From positions 1-14,731 of the forward strand of contig JAISLV010000217.1 in the NCBI GenBank assembly GCA_031277075.1: a stretch of DNA of 14,731 nucleotides, written 5' to 3'. Positions within the stretch are counted from its first letter, which is position 1, and each line of letters begins with the position of its first letter. Positions 1-6,622 of this stretch are shown one piece after another. This DNA comes from Endomicrobium sp. GTDB lineage: Bacteria; Elusimicrobiota; Endomicrobiia; Endomicrobiales; Endomicrobiaceae. A program made the position numbers and the translations under genes. The notes under the pieces are model-generated. The model was not told where the DNA came from. It saw nothing but the letters and a program-made list of their open reading frames with translations, and did no database searches.

Positions 1-50
1 CCCCGATATTAAAATCTTCGCGCGACGCGGCTGAAGTTTAAAGACTATTA

Positions 51-228
51 GGCGTCTTGCAAAAACCTATAATGTACGTAATTGCCGTAAATTTTACGGC
101 AGTGCAAAGAAGAAAATGAAGGGCGTCTTAAGAGCAAGGACGGACAAATTTTCTGATGTAGAAATGCCGCAGAGACAATGTCTCAAGGCGCAAGGCAAGG
201 ACGGGCGTTAGGGTTTTTAGAGACACCC
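51..228 (+). repeat. MITE-like element, copy 1
   Basis: This 178-bp element ends in imperfect inverted repeats: GGCGTCTTGCAAAAACC on the left and GTTTTTAGAGACACCC on the right. It is flanked by a direct ATTA at 47-50 and at 229-232, which fits a 4-bp target duplication. Copies 2 (3122-3298) and 3 (13463-13626, inverted) align along their whole length. A core at 131-158 is identical in all three. A 17-nt palindrome lies at 84-100 and a 13-nt palindrome GAGACAATGTCTC at 171-183. TATAAT at 68-73 lies at the left end in all copies. It encodes no transposase, so it would have to be moved by enzymes coded elsewhere. I do not recognise a named family. Confidence 0.8.
116..211 (+). other. micro-ORF inside MITE copy 1 (31 codons), coding status doubtful
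   Basis: An ATG at 116 follows an AAGAAG purine run and opens a 31-codon frame that ends with TAG in the right end of the element. It begins MKGVLRARTDKFSDVEMP. Copies 2 and 3 keep the first 14 codons almost unchanged (MNGVLRARTDKFSD and MKSVLRARTDKFSD), then diverge by frameshift or early stop. The conservation may simply reflect the conserved DNA core rather than a translated peptide. Confidence 0.2.
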
Positions 229-242
229 ATTACGGGTAAAAC

Positions 243-271
243 TTGAGCTTTTATGCAATTGATTTTTAAAT
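243..271 (+). promoter_or_regulatory. possible sigma70-type promoter before the GT9 gene
   Basis: TTGAGC (243-248) and TTAAAT (266-271) are 17 bp apart, each matching the consensus at 4 of 6 positions. It lies between the MITE and the glycosyltransferase gene. A start near 278 would place the hairpin at 280-300 at the very 5' end of the transcript. Confidence 0.35.
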
Positions 272-279
272 TTGTTGTT

Positions 280-310
280 CCGCTTCTTAAACGGAAGCGG
301 TTTTTGTTTT
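280..310 (+). terminator. hairpin plus T-tract directly before the GT9 start codon
   Basis: CCGCTTC (280-286) pairs with GAAGCGG (294-300) around a 7-nt loop and is followed by TTTTTGTTTT, the form of a Rho-independent terminator. It ends 4 bp before the ATG at 315. It may end transcription from upstream of the window, or control entry into the glycosyltransferase gene. Confidence 0.65.
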
Positions 311-314
311 AAAT

Positions 315-1451
315 ATGAAAAGAAAATTTATAACTTTTAGCCAAAACAAATCAATTTTTATAGTTTTTTTTGAAAAATATAAAACTAAAATTTTACCTTC
401 GCCGCTGCCGCCGGCGATTGCAAATTTGTTTATACGCATATTCGGCGCAAAGCGTCCGCGTCAAAATTTTGATTTTGCAAACGTCTCGTCAGTTTTAATT
501 CGTCCGGGAGCGGGCGTAGGCGACGCCGTAGTTTTGACGTCTTCTTTGTCTCAGTTAAAGCGCGCATACAAAAATATTAAAATCGGCGTGTTGGTAAATT
601 TGCGCGACGGAGCCGTATTTAAGAATAACCCTCATATTGACTGCCTAATAGACGACAATATTTTTTCTTACATCAAACACAGAAAGAAATGGCAGGTTTT
701 TATAGACACGCTTCCATATTTTAACGAAAGAAACATTATTTGCGACGCGCTGTTATCGCCTAAATGCGCGGTTGCGCTTAGAAAACACAGTTCCGACTAT
801 TATCTAAAACGCGGATTTTGCAATTACGATTTTTACTGCCCGCCTGACACAAGCGTTCATTTTAGCCAAATACTTAAAACTACGCCGTTTGCGGATTTTG
901 TCAATGTCTTAGACGTCGCTTATTTTGTTAAACCCGATGAAAATTTAGTCAGCCGATTTAACTCTAAGTGGCAAAAAGACAAGATAAGAGTTTTATTAAA
1001 TTCCACAGGTCAAACGAGAGTGCTGGATAAAGACGGTTTTAACTTTTTGATTTCAAAAATTAAAGAAACGTATTTAAAAGAAATAGACCTTGTAATGTTA
1101 AATAACCGCCGCAATAAAAGGTTTGCAAAGGCTTGCGTAAGGTTTTCGGACTCTTTGAACCTTGACGAGTTTATCGCTTTCAGCTCGACGGCGGATATTA
1201 TCATTACGCCCGACACTTCTTTAGTTCACTTGGCGTGCGCGTTTCACAAACGCTTGATTTCTTTTTACCCAAACACCGACGACGCGCCTCAATGGATGCC
1301 GTTAAAAGAAAGCCGCTATAAAGCGATTGTAAGCAAAAAAGGCGAAATAAAAAATATGTCGTTTGACGTAAATTTAGCTTTGCAATATCTGTCCGAATTC
1401 ATATCGGAATTTAAACTGCAAAACGCGGCAAATATTCACAGACGAGTTTAG
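315..1451 (+). CDS. glycosyltransferase family 9 (heptosyltransferase-like)
   Basis: The product has 378 residues and the two-lobed layout of GT9 enzymes, which transfer ADP-heptose or related sugars onto lipopolysaccharide or other surface glycans at the inner face of the membrane. The N-terminal lobe holds the family loop PGAGVGDAVVLT (residues 64-75) after a beta-strand VSSVLIR. The C-terminal lobe holds PDTSLVHLACAF (299-310), the nucleotide-sugar binding signature. Residues 1-50 are basic and hydrophobic and precede the conserved fold. The ATG at 315 has no Shine-Dalgarno sequence because the T-tract of a hairpin lies just upstream. No other ATG lies before the first motif, so this start is kept with reservation. 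No other surface-glycan gene is in the window, so the acceptor cannot be deduced. GT9 membership is firm; heptose specificity is not. Confidence 0.85.
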   Translation: MKRKFITFSQNKSIFIVFFEKYKTKILPSPLPPAIANLFIRIFGAKRPRQNFDFANVSSVLIRPGAGVGDAVVLTSSLSQLKRAYKNIKIGVLVNLRDGAVFKNNPHIDCLIDDNIFSYIKHRKKWQVFIDTLPYFNERNIICDALLSPKCAVALRKHSSDYYLKRGFCNYDFYCPPDTSVHFSQILKTTPFADFVNVLDVAYFVKPDENLVSRFNSKWQKDKIRVLLNSTGQTRVLDKDGFNFLISKIKETYLKEIDLVMLNNRRNKRFAKACVRFSDSLNLDEFIAFSSTADIIITPDTSLVHLACAFHKRLISFYPNTDDAPQWMPLKESRYKAIVSKKGEIKNMSFDVNLALQYLSEFISEFKLQNAANIHRRV

Positions 1452-1484
1452 CGCGCAAAAAAATCAGCGCGTATTTCTCGTCTG
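1439..1484 (+). terminator. hairpin overlapping the GT9 stop codon
   Basis: CAGACGAG (1439-1446) and CTCGTCTG (1477-1484) form a perfect 8-bp outer stem around GCGC/GCGC inner repeats, and the stop codon lies inside. There is no strong T-tract afterwards, so it is a weak terminator or a 3'-end stabilising structure. Confidence 0.4.
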
Positions 1485-1500
1485 CAAGACGCCGATATAG

Positions 1501-1526
1501 TTCATTTTATGTTTTTAGAAACGCCC
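1501..1526 (-). repeat. solo end of the MITE family (relic)
   Basis: Read on the minus strand this is GGGCGTTTCTAAAAACATAA followed by AATGAA, closely matching the left end of the MITE family (GGGTGTCTCTAAAAACCTATAATG in copy 3). No opposite end is found nearby. GCAAGACGCC at 1484-1493, the complement of the copy 1 left tip, suggests a second relic. It lies in the leader of def. Confidence 0.4.
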
Positions 1527-1609
1527 AATAGGTTATTTGCAGAATTCTTTATTTTTCTTTCCTAAAATGATAAAATAACGGCATACTAATCAATCGCAGC
1601 GGAAAAGTA

Positions 1610-2116
1610 ATGTCTAAACTTGAAATTAAAAAATACGGCTCTGCCGTTTTGCGTAAAAAATCAGAAAAAATATCAAAAATCACTTCCGAAATAGAATGTC
1701 TTGCAAAAGATATGCTAGAGACTATGTATTTGGCAAACGGAGTCGGGCTTGCCGCGCCTCAAGTGGGAGCTTCTTTCAGAATGTGCGTAATAGACGTTAC
1801 GAAAGAAAAAAACAATCCTTTCATTATGATTAACCCCGAAATAATTTCCGTAGAAAATAAAGTTTCTGAGGAAGAGGGTTGTTTGTCTTTCCCCGGAGTT
1901 TATGAAAAAGTCGGTCGTTTTAAAAAAGTCAGCGCTAAATATACGGATTTAAACGGCGCAGATAAAACTATTGCCGCAGAGGGCTTTTTGGCAAAAGCCA
2001 TTCAGCACGAAATAGACCATCTTGACGCGAAACTTTTTATAGATTATTTGCCTGATTGGAAACGCAAAAGCGTTGAGAGCGAAATAAAAAGAAAAAAGAA
2101 AACGGGGCAATGGTGA
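1610..2116 (+). CDS. def: peptide deformylase
   Basis: The product (168 residues) removes the formyl group from the N-terminal methionine of new proteins as they leave the ribosome. All three family motifs are present: GVGLAAPQ (residues 44-51, with the conserved Gln51), EGCLS (89-93) and HEIDH (133-137). Cys91, His133 and His137 are the metal ligands and Glu134 the catalytic residue. The length is normal for a bacterial type I enzyme. The ATG at 1610 follows a modest GGAA ribosome site at 1601-1604. The stop overlaps the start of fmt, the gene that makes the formylated initiator tRNA, so the two are almost certainly co-transcribed and perhaps translationally coupled. The leader holds a relic of the window's MITE family. 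Confidence 0.96.
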   Translation: MSKLEIKKYGSAVLRKKSEKISKITSEIECLAKDMLETMYLANGVGLAAPQVGASFRMCVIDVTKEKNNPFIMINPEIISVENKVSEEEGCLSFPGVYEKVGRFKKVSAKYTDLNGADKTIAAEGFLAKAIQHEIDHLDAKLFIDYLPDWKRKSVESEIKRKKKTGQW

Positions 2117-3051
2117 GAATATTATTTTTTGGGACGGCGCAAATTTCAAGAGCTTTTATTGAAAATTTATACGCAAATAAGCTAGACATTCTTTGCGTTA
2201 CAATGCCTGATAAACCTGCCGCAAGAGGGCAAAAAATAACTCCGCCCGCAGTGAAAACGTTTGCGCAGGAAAAAGGAATACCTTTTATTCAGCCTGAAAA
2301 ATTCACCGAAGACTTTGTCAATAAAATTAAAGATTTTGATTCTGACGCAGGCGTTGCGGTAGCTTACGGAAAACTTATACCCGAAGAAGTTTTTAATCTT
2401 CCTAAACGTAAAACTTTTAACATACATTTTTCGCTTTTGCCTAAATACAGAGGCGCGGCTCCCGTTCAGCGCGCTTTATTAAACGGCGAAACGCAAACGG
2501 GGGTGTCGTCTTTTTACCTTGAAAAGACTATGGATACGGGGCGTATTCTTATTCAAAAAATTTTGCCGATAGAAGAAAAAGACACCGCCCAAACTCTTTT
2601 TGAAAAACTTATTCCTTTGGGCGTAAAAGTGATGAACGATACGCTGGAATTGTTAAAAGACGGAAACCCTATAGGGGAACAACAAGAAGGCGAGGCAAGT
2701 TATGCGCCTACTATAAAAAAGGAAGACGGCTTAATAGTCTGGCAAAAAAGCGCTAAAGAAATTCTGAACATATTTAGGGGCTTTTATCCGTGGCCTGGCG
2801 TTTATTGCATAGTTTCAAAGGGCAAACTTCAAGGCAGAAGGCTAAAAATTTTGGATTTTGAAATTATTGAAAACAGCTCGGTAAATGTTGACGCTGGAAA
2901 AGTTTTTTATATAGAAAAAAACAAAGGTTTTGCGGTTATTTGCGGCAAGGGGAAAATTTTAGTTACAAAAGTTCAGCCGCAAAATAAGCCCGAAATGTCC
3001 GCTTGGGATTTTTTGCAAGGCGGGCAGCTTAAAGAAGGCGATTGGCTTTAA
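2110..3051 (+). CDS. fmt: methionyl-tRNA formyltransferase
   Basis: The product (313 residues) transfers a formyl group from 10-formyltetrahydrofolate to Met-tRNA(fMet). The N-terminal domain begins VRILFFGTAQISRAF and holds the catalytic Asn104, His106 and Asp142 in NIHFSLLPKYRGAAPV (104-119) and MDTG (141-144). SLLPKYRG is the folate-binding signature. Most relatives have Pro where this one has Phe107 (NIHPSLLP). The C-terminal domain follows a YAPTIKKEDG linker (198-207) and ends DFLQGGQLKEGDWL. The ATG at 2110 overlaps def in ATGGTGA and has GGGG (2104-2107) upstream; GTG at 2113 is a less likely alternative. No clear terminator follows. MITE copy 2 fills the gap to trxA. Confidence 0.97.
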   Translation: MVRILFFGTAQISRAFIENLYANKLDILCVTMPDKPAARGQKITPPAVKTFAQEKGIPFIQPEKFTEDFVNKIKDFDSDAGVAVAYGKLIPEEVFNLPKRKTFNIHFSLLPKYRGAAPVQRALLNGETQTGVSSFYLEKTMDTGRILIQKILPIEEKDTAQTLFEKLIPLGVKVMNDTLELLKDGNPIGEQQEGEASYAPTIKKEDGLIVWQKSAKEILNIFRGFYPWPGVYCIVSKGKLQGRRLKILDFEIIENSSVNVDAGKVFYIEKNKGFAVICGKGKILVTKVQPQNKPEMSAWDFLQGGQLKEGDWL

Positions 3052-3121
3052 CGGCTTATATATTTTAAGATGTAAACGCGAAACTGCTAAATACCCTGCC
3101 GCTTCAAGCGACGCCCCTTTG

Positions 3122-3298
3122 GATGTCTTGCAAAAATCTATAATGTTCGTAATTGCCGCAAATTTTGCGGCAGGTCAAAGAAGAAAATGAATGGCGTCCT
3201 AAGAGCAAGGACGGACAAATTTTCTGATGTAGCAATCCGCAGAGACAATGTCACAAGGCGCAAGGCAAGGAGTAACGTTAGGGTTTTTAGAGACATAC
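3122..3298 (+). repeat. MITE-like element, copy 2
   Basis: About 177 bp align with copy 1 in the same orientation, including the identical core (3202-3229) and the 17-nt palindrome (3155-3171). The palindrome here reads GCCGCAAATTTTGCGGC, so both partners of one base pair have changed compared with copy 1. The ends are more decayed (GATGTCTTGC on the left, GTTTTTAGAGACATAC on the right) and no matching flanking duplication is visible, which suggests an older insertion. It fills the fmt-trxA gap and stops 9 bp before the trxA ribosome site. It also holds a 40-codon micro-ORF at 3187-3309 beginning MNGVLRARTDKFSD. Confidence 0.75.
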
Positions 3299-3307
3299 AT
3301 ATTATAT

Positions 3308-3313
3308 AGGAGG
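3308..3313 (+). promoter_or_regulatory. trxA ribosome binding site
   Basis: A perfect AGGAGG lies 6 bp before the ATG at 3320. It sets the start of trxA and argues against an in-frame ATG at 3248, which lies inside the MITE. Confidence 0.85.
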
Positions 3314-3319
3314 CGGAAA

Positions 3320-3640
3320 ATGCCAGAATTGAATCTTACGGAAACAAATTTTGCTAAAGAGGTTTTGGAGTCCGACATTCCAGTTTTAGTTGATTTTTGG
3401 GCGCCTTGGTGCGGACCGTGCAAAATGCTCAGCCCCGTTATAGAAGAACTTGCGAAAGAGTATGAAGGGAAAGCTAAAGTTTGCAAATTAAATACCGATG
3501 AAAATATGACTTTGTCGTCGCAGTTTCAAATTACGTCTATACCTTGCGTCATAGTGTTTAAAGGCGGCAAAGCCGTTGAGAAAATTGTAGGTTTTAGACC
3601 AAAAAACGATATTAAAAAAGTTATAGATGCAAACTTATAA
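3320..3640 (+). CDS. trxA: thioredoxin
   Basis: The product (106 residues) is a cytosolic dithiol reductase that passes electrons to ribonucleotide reductase, peroxidases and other targets. It is one thioredoxin fold with the canonical active site WCGPC (Cys31 and Cys34), preceded by VDFWAP, and a cis-proline at Pro75 in TSIP. Two further cysteines occur at 55 and 76; the residue after the cis-Pro is commonly Thr. The length is typical. The start at 3320 is fixed by the AGGAGG just upstream, and the protein aligns with the family from its first residues. It is the first gene of a redox cluster that ends with its reductase, trxB. The MITE lies immediately upstream, so its promoter may lie in or beyond the element. 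Confidence 0.96.
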   Translation: MPELNLTETNFAKEVLESDIPVLVDFWAPWCGPCKMLSPVIEELAKEYEGKAKVCKLNTDENMTLSSQFQITSIPCVIVFKGGKAVEKIVGFRPKNDIKKVIDANL

Positions 3641-3755
3641 AATTTTTACTACTTGCGGACGCTTAAAAAAAACGTTAAAACGCGAGACTGTAAAGTTTTT
3701 TGCTTGTAAAGGCATAATAAAAGTTTAACTGTTGGCTGCAAAGGATAATTAAACG

Positions 3756-4898
3756 ATGAACGAAGACCAAAATAATAGCGGTGAAAAAGACTTTGAGACC
3801 GACGAAGATATTTCAAGCGTTTCAGGCAGCGCAAACGCCGAAAATATAGACAATGCGAAAACAAGAAACGCCAAAGAAAAAATTATTATCGCCATTGTTC
3901 TTTTGGCGGGAGCGTGGTCGCTGTTTTTTGCGTTGCTAGGAAAAACTTTTCCGAATGTCGGTTCATTGAAAAATTCCATTTTAGAAAATGCTAAAAAAAC
4001 GAGTTCTTTCAGCAAAGCAAAAGGGCTGCCGAATAAAAAATATAAAAAGGCAAAAGATTTTTCTTTAGTAGATTTAAACGGAAATATCGTCAAACTATCC
4101 AGTTTCAAAGGCAAAACAGTTTTTATTGATTTTTGGGCTTCGTGGTGTCCGCCGTGCAAAATGTCTACTCCTTACGTAAAAAAATTGCACGCAAAAATGA
4201 AAAATAACCCTAATGTCGTAGTGTTGGGCATAAATTGCTGGGAAGAGAAAAAGAAAGCCGTCAATTATGTCAAAAGAGAGGGGATTTCTTATCCTGTTTT
4301 AATAGCTGACGACGCGGTTGGAAAAAATTACAATGTTACAAGCATTCCTCGTTTTTTTATTATTGACGCAAAAGGGAATATTATAAACGAATATTCAGGG
4401 TGGCATCCGAGTTTTGCCGAAAAATGGGAAGACGACATTGAAGAAGCTCTTTCAGCGCCGCTTGAAAGTTCCGCCGCGCTCGCAAACCGTCCTCCGTTAA
4501 GCGATTTAGACGGGAAAACAGTAAATATCGCCGATTATAAAGGCAAAACCGTATTTCTAGCTTTTTGGATTATGTCGTCTTACGCAAGCATGCAGGCTCG
4601 TCCCGCGTATAAAGCGGTGAACGATAAAATATCTAAAATGGCGGGCGCAAAATTTTTCAGCGTAAACGTCGATTTACGGCAATCGGGGCTTAAAGCGTTT
4701 ATAGAAGACAACAATATAAAATATCCCGTTTTGCGCGCGACCCAAAATTTTGCCGATTCTTACGGCGTTTCTTCGGCGTATCCTGCGTGCGTAATAATCG
4801 ACAAGAACGGAAAGATCGTTAAAACGTTTTTCGGATATTCGGAAGGCGACGAAAAGATATGGCTGAAAACGTTTAACGAAATTTTAAAAGCGAAATAA
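3756..4898 (+). CDS. membrane-anchored protein with two TlpA/ResA-like thioredoxin domains
   Basis: The product has 380 residues. An acidic cytosolic tail (1-38) is followed by one membrane segment (about 43-62), so the rest should face the periplasm. Domain 1 (about 92-235) is a TlpA/ResA/AhpC-TSA-type fold with active site WASWCPPC (Cys131, Cys134) and a cis-proline at 198 in TSIP. Domain 2 (about 245-378) repeats the fold: DLDGKTVNIADYKGKTVFLAFW, then the cis-Pro region AYPACVIIDKNGKIV. Where CxxC should be it has MSSYASM (273-279), so it is probably redox-inactive and used for binding or scaffolding. Homologues act in cytochrome c maturation or disulfide reduction, but no ccd/ccm gene is nearby. 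A ribosome site AAAGGA lies at 3740-3745. A strong ribosome site in the 14-bp gap to the next gene indicates an operon. Confidence 0.85.
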   Translation: MNEDQNNSGEKDFETDEDISSVSGSANAENIDNAKTRNAKEKIIIAIVLLAGAWSLFFALLGKTFPNVGSLKNSILENAKKTSSFSKAKGLPNKKYKKAKDFSLVDLNGNIVKLSSFKGKTVFIDFWASWCPPCKMSTPYVKKLHAKMKNNPNVVVLGINCWEEKKKAVNYVKREGISYPVLIADDAVGKNYNVTSIPRFFIIDAKGNIINEYSGWHPSFAEKWEDDIEEALSAPLESSAALANRPPLSDLDGKTVNIADYKGKTVFLAFWIMSSYASMQARPAYKAVNDKISKMAGAKFFSVNVDLRQSGLKAFIEDNNIKYPVLRATQNFADSYGVSSAYPACVIIDKNGKIVKTFFGYSEGDEKIWLKTFNEILKAK

Positions 4899-4912
4899 AG
4901 GAGGAACAGCTC

Positions 4913-5392
4913 ATGAGAATAAAATATTTTTTTGCGGGTTTGATTTTGTTTGTTTTTGCCGGCGTTTTATTCGCAAAAGCCGCTCCAGATTTTAAACTTT
5001 TAAACACAAAAGGCGATACTGTAAAACTGTCGGACTTTAAAGGCAAAATTGTTTTTATTGATTTTTGGGCTACTTGGTGTTCTCCATGCGAAGAGTCTAT
5101 TCCTGCGGTAAAAAATCTTCACAAACGGTATGCGTCAAACTCTGACATTGCAATTTTAGGCTTGAATTTAGGAGAGAAAACCGATACCGTAGTCCGCTTT
5201 ATGAAAGACAAGGGTATAAATTACGAGGTTTTGTTGTGCGATGACAAAACGGCGCGCAATTACGGAATAGACGCCATTCCCGCTTTTTTCATAATAGATA
5301 AAAATGGAAATATCATAAAAAAATATATAGGTTATGCAAACGGCTCTGAAGCCGATTGGACTTTAAAAATAAAAAACGAGCTTACAAAATAA
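4913..5392 (+). CDS. exported TlpA-like thiol-disulfide oxidoreductase
   Basis: The product (159 residues) starts with a signal peptide or anchor (MRIKYFF, then a hydrophobic stretch to about 21, with AKAA as a possible cleavage site). One TlpA/ResA-type domain follows. It has FIDFWATWCSPCEESIP with Cys56 and Cys59, the inserted helix and strand usual for this subfamily, and a cis-proline at 123 in AIPAFFIIDKNGNI. It most resembles domain 1 of the preceding protein, so the pair may come from duplication. A strong AGGAGG (4899-4904) begins right after the upstream stop codon. It probably acts outside the inner membrane in thiol reduction or protein folding. Its electron donor is not in the window. 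No Cys lies at a lipobox position, so it does not look like a lipoprotein. Confidence 0.85.
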   Translation: MRIKYFFAGLILFVFAGVLFAKAAPDFKLLNTKGDTVKLSDFKGKIVFIDFWATWCSPCEESIPAVKNLHKRYASNSDIAILGLNLGEKTDTVVRFMKDKGINYEVLLCDDKTARNYGIDAIPAFFIIDKNGNIIKKYIGYANGSEADWTLKIKNELTK

Positions 5393-5396
5393 ACTT

Positions 5397-5532
5397 CTGC
5401 GCGGCAAACGCATAAAAAATATTTACAGGCGGCGGGCAATCTTTTGCCGTCAAAGGGCGGGGGGAATAACTGCGGCGATAAGCTGGATTTTGTCATAATT
5501 TTTATGCGTTTATTATCGGCAAAACTGCGCGG
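5397..5532. repeat. spaced inverted repeat framed by an 8-bp direct repeat, tlpA-trxB gap
   Basis: AAACGCATAAAAA (5406-5418) and TTTTTATGCGTTT (5499-5511) are perfect 13-bp inverted repeats 80 bp apart. CTGCGCGG occurs just outside on the left (5397-5404) and again at 5525-5532. A small hairpin GGCAA/TTGCC lies inside (5435-5448). It could be a small insertion relic or a long leader structure for trxB. It is unrelated to the MITE family. Confidence 0.5.
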
Positions 5533-5548
5533 TATTAAGGATTAAAAT

Positions 5549-6469
5549 ATGTACGACGTTGTTATTATAGGCGGCGGACCTTCGGGGCTTACCGCCGCAA
5601 TTTACGCCTCAAGAGCGGGTCTTAACGCGCTTATTATTGAAAAAGCGGGTTGCGGCGGACAAATGGCTATTACTGACGCTTTGGAAAATTATCCCGGTTT
5701 TTCGTCGGTGAACGGCTTTGAGCTTGCGTCTAAACTTGAAGAACAGGCTAGAAATTTCGGCGCGGCAATAATTTACGAAGAAGTTGTGGAAATATCAGAC
5801 GGCGCGGTAAAAAAAGTAAAAACCGTCGGCGCTCAATACGAAACGAAAACGATAATTATAGCTTCAGGGACAAACGCGAAAAAACTCGGCGCGGCGGGCG
5901 AAGAAAATTTTATCGGAAGAGGCGTGTCTTTCTGCGCCGTCTGCGACGCTCCGTTTTATAAAAATAAAACCGTAGCCGTTGTCGGCGGCGGGGATTCGGC
6001 TATTCAAGAAGCTATTTACCTTTCAAAATTCGCGTCTTCGGTATTTGTTCTTCACAGAAGAGACAAACTGAGAGCCGCAAAAAGTCTGCAAAACAAAATG
6101 CTTTCTCATCAGAATATTTCAGTGATATACGACGTTGCGCCAGAGGAAATTTGCGGCAAAGAAAAAATTGAAAAATTTATAATTTCAAACGTAAAAACTG
6201 GAGAAAAAACGGATTTAAAAGTTGACGGGATTTTTGTTTTTATCGGACTTACGCCTAACTCTGCGTTTTTGCAATACGTCGCGCTTGACGAGAACGGATA
6301 TATTATCGCGGATGAAAATATGAAAACAAATATTGCTGGAATTTTTGCCTGCGGAGACGTAAGGAAAAAACATCTTAGGCAGGTTGTGACAGCCGCTTCC
6401 GACGGAGCGCAAGCTGCGGTTTCAGCGTTAGACTATATTGAAAAACAAGGGGACAGTCTTGTCAAATAG
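5549..6469 (+). CDS. trxB: thioredoxin reductase
   Basis: The product (306 residues) is a low-molecular-weight FAD enzyme that reduces thioredoxin with NADPH. The N-terminal FAD-binding motif is GGGPSGLTAA (8-17). The redox-active disulfide is CAVC (129-132) in FCAVCDAPFY, inside the NADPH domain. That domain also has VVGGGDSAIQEA (144-155) and HRRDKLRA (169-176), the usual determinant for NADPH. The FAD-binding C-terminal motif is GIFACGDVR (264-272). The length is normal. The start is supported by AAGGA at 5537-5541. It closes the redox cluster begun by trxA and is the likely partner of that thioredoxin. The 156-bp gap before it, with inverted repeats, may allow separate regulation. No clear terminator follows. 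Confidence 0.96.
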   Translation: MYDVVIIGGGPSGLTAAIYASRAGLNALIIEKAGCGGQMAITDALENYPGFSSVNGFELASKLEEQARNFGAAIIYEEVVEISDGAVKKVKTVGAQYETKTIIIASGTNAKKLGAAGEENFIGRGVSFCAVCDAPFYKNKTVAVVGGGDSAIQEAIYLSKFASSVFVLHRRDKLRAAKSLQNKMLSHQNISVIYDVAPEEICGKEKIEKFIISNVKTGEKTDLKVDGIFVFIGLTPNSAFLQYVALDENGYIIADENMKTNIAGIFACGDVRKKHLRQVVTAASDGAQAAVSALDYIEKQGDSLVK

Positions 6470-6505
6470 TTTAAAAAAGATACTGAAAAATGCGAGGAAG
6501 AAAGT

Positions 6506-6534
6506 TTGACGATAGGTTTTAAATTTGGTAAAAT
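6506..6534 (+). promoter_or_regulatory. sigma70-type promoter of rpsO
   Basis: TTGACG (6506-6511) and TAAAAT (6529-6534) are separated by exactly 17 bp, each matching the consensus at 5 of 6 positions. A transcription start near 6541 would give rpsO a leader of about 80 nt. This is the best promoter visible in the window. Confidence 0.75.
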
Positions 6535-6552
6535 CAGTAAGTTGTAATAATT

Positions 6553-6568
6553 GGCGTCTCTAAAAGCC
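6553..6568 (+). repeat. solo MITE-end-like motif in the rpsO leader
   Basis: GGCGTCTCTAAAAGCC matches the terminal repeat of the MITE family (GGGTGTCTCTAAAAA). The rest of an element is not recognisable here. It lies just after the predicted transcription start and would be part of the rpsO 5' leader. Confidence 0.35.
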
Positions 6569-6622
6569 ATTATAAATTATTTATGCCGAAGACACGCGCG
6601 GATAATAAGGAGATTTTCAAAG

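Noticed and set aside
3248..3319. A longer thioredoxin starting at ATG 3248
   Set aside because: The extra 24 residues come from the MITE, do not resemble any thioredoxin, and the perfect AGGAGG before 3320 marks the true start.
3749..4159. A minus-strand frame of 136 codons opposite the double-TlpA gene
   Set aside because: It is a shadow of a strongly supported + strand gene and has no recognisable motif.
6551..6622. A longer S15 from ATG 6551
   Set aside because: The added residues are translated leader and MITE-end sequence. AAGGAG before ATG 6623 and the family length favour the short form.
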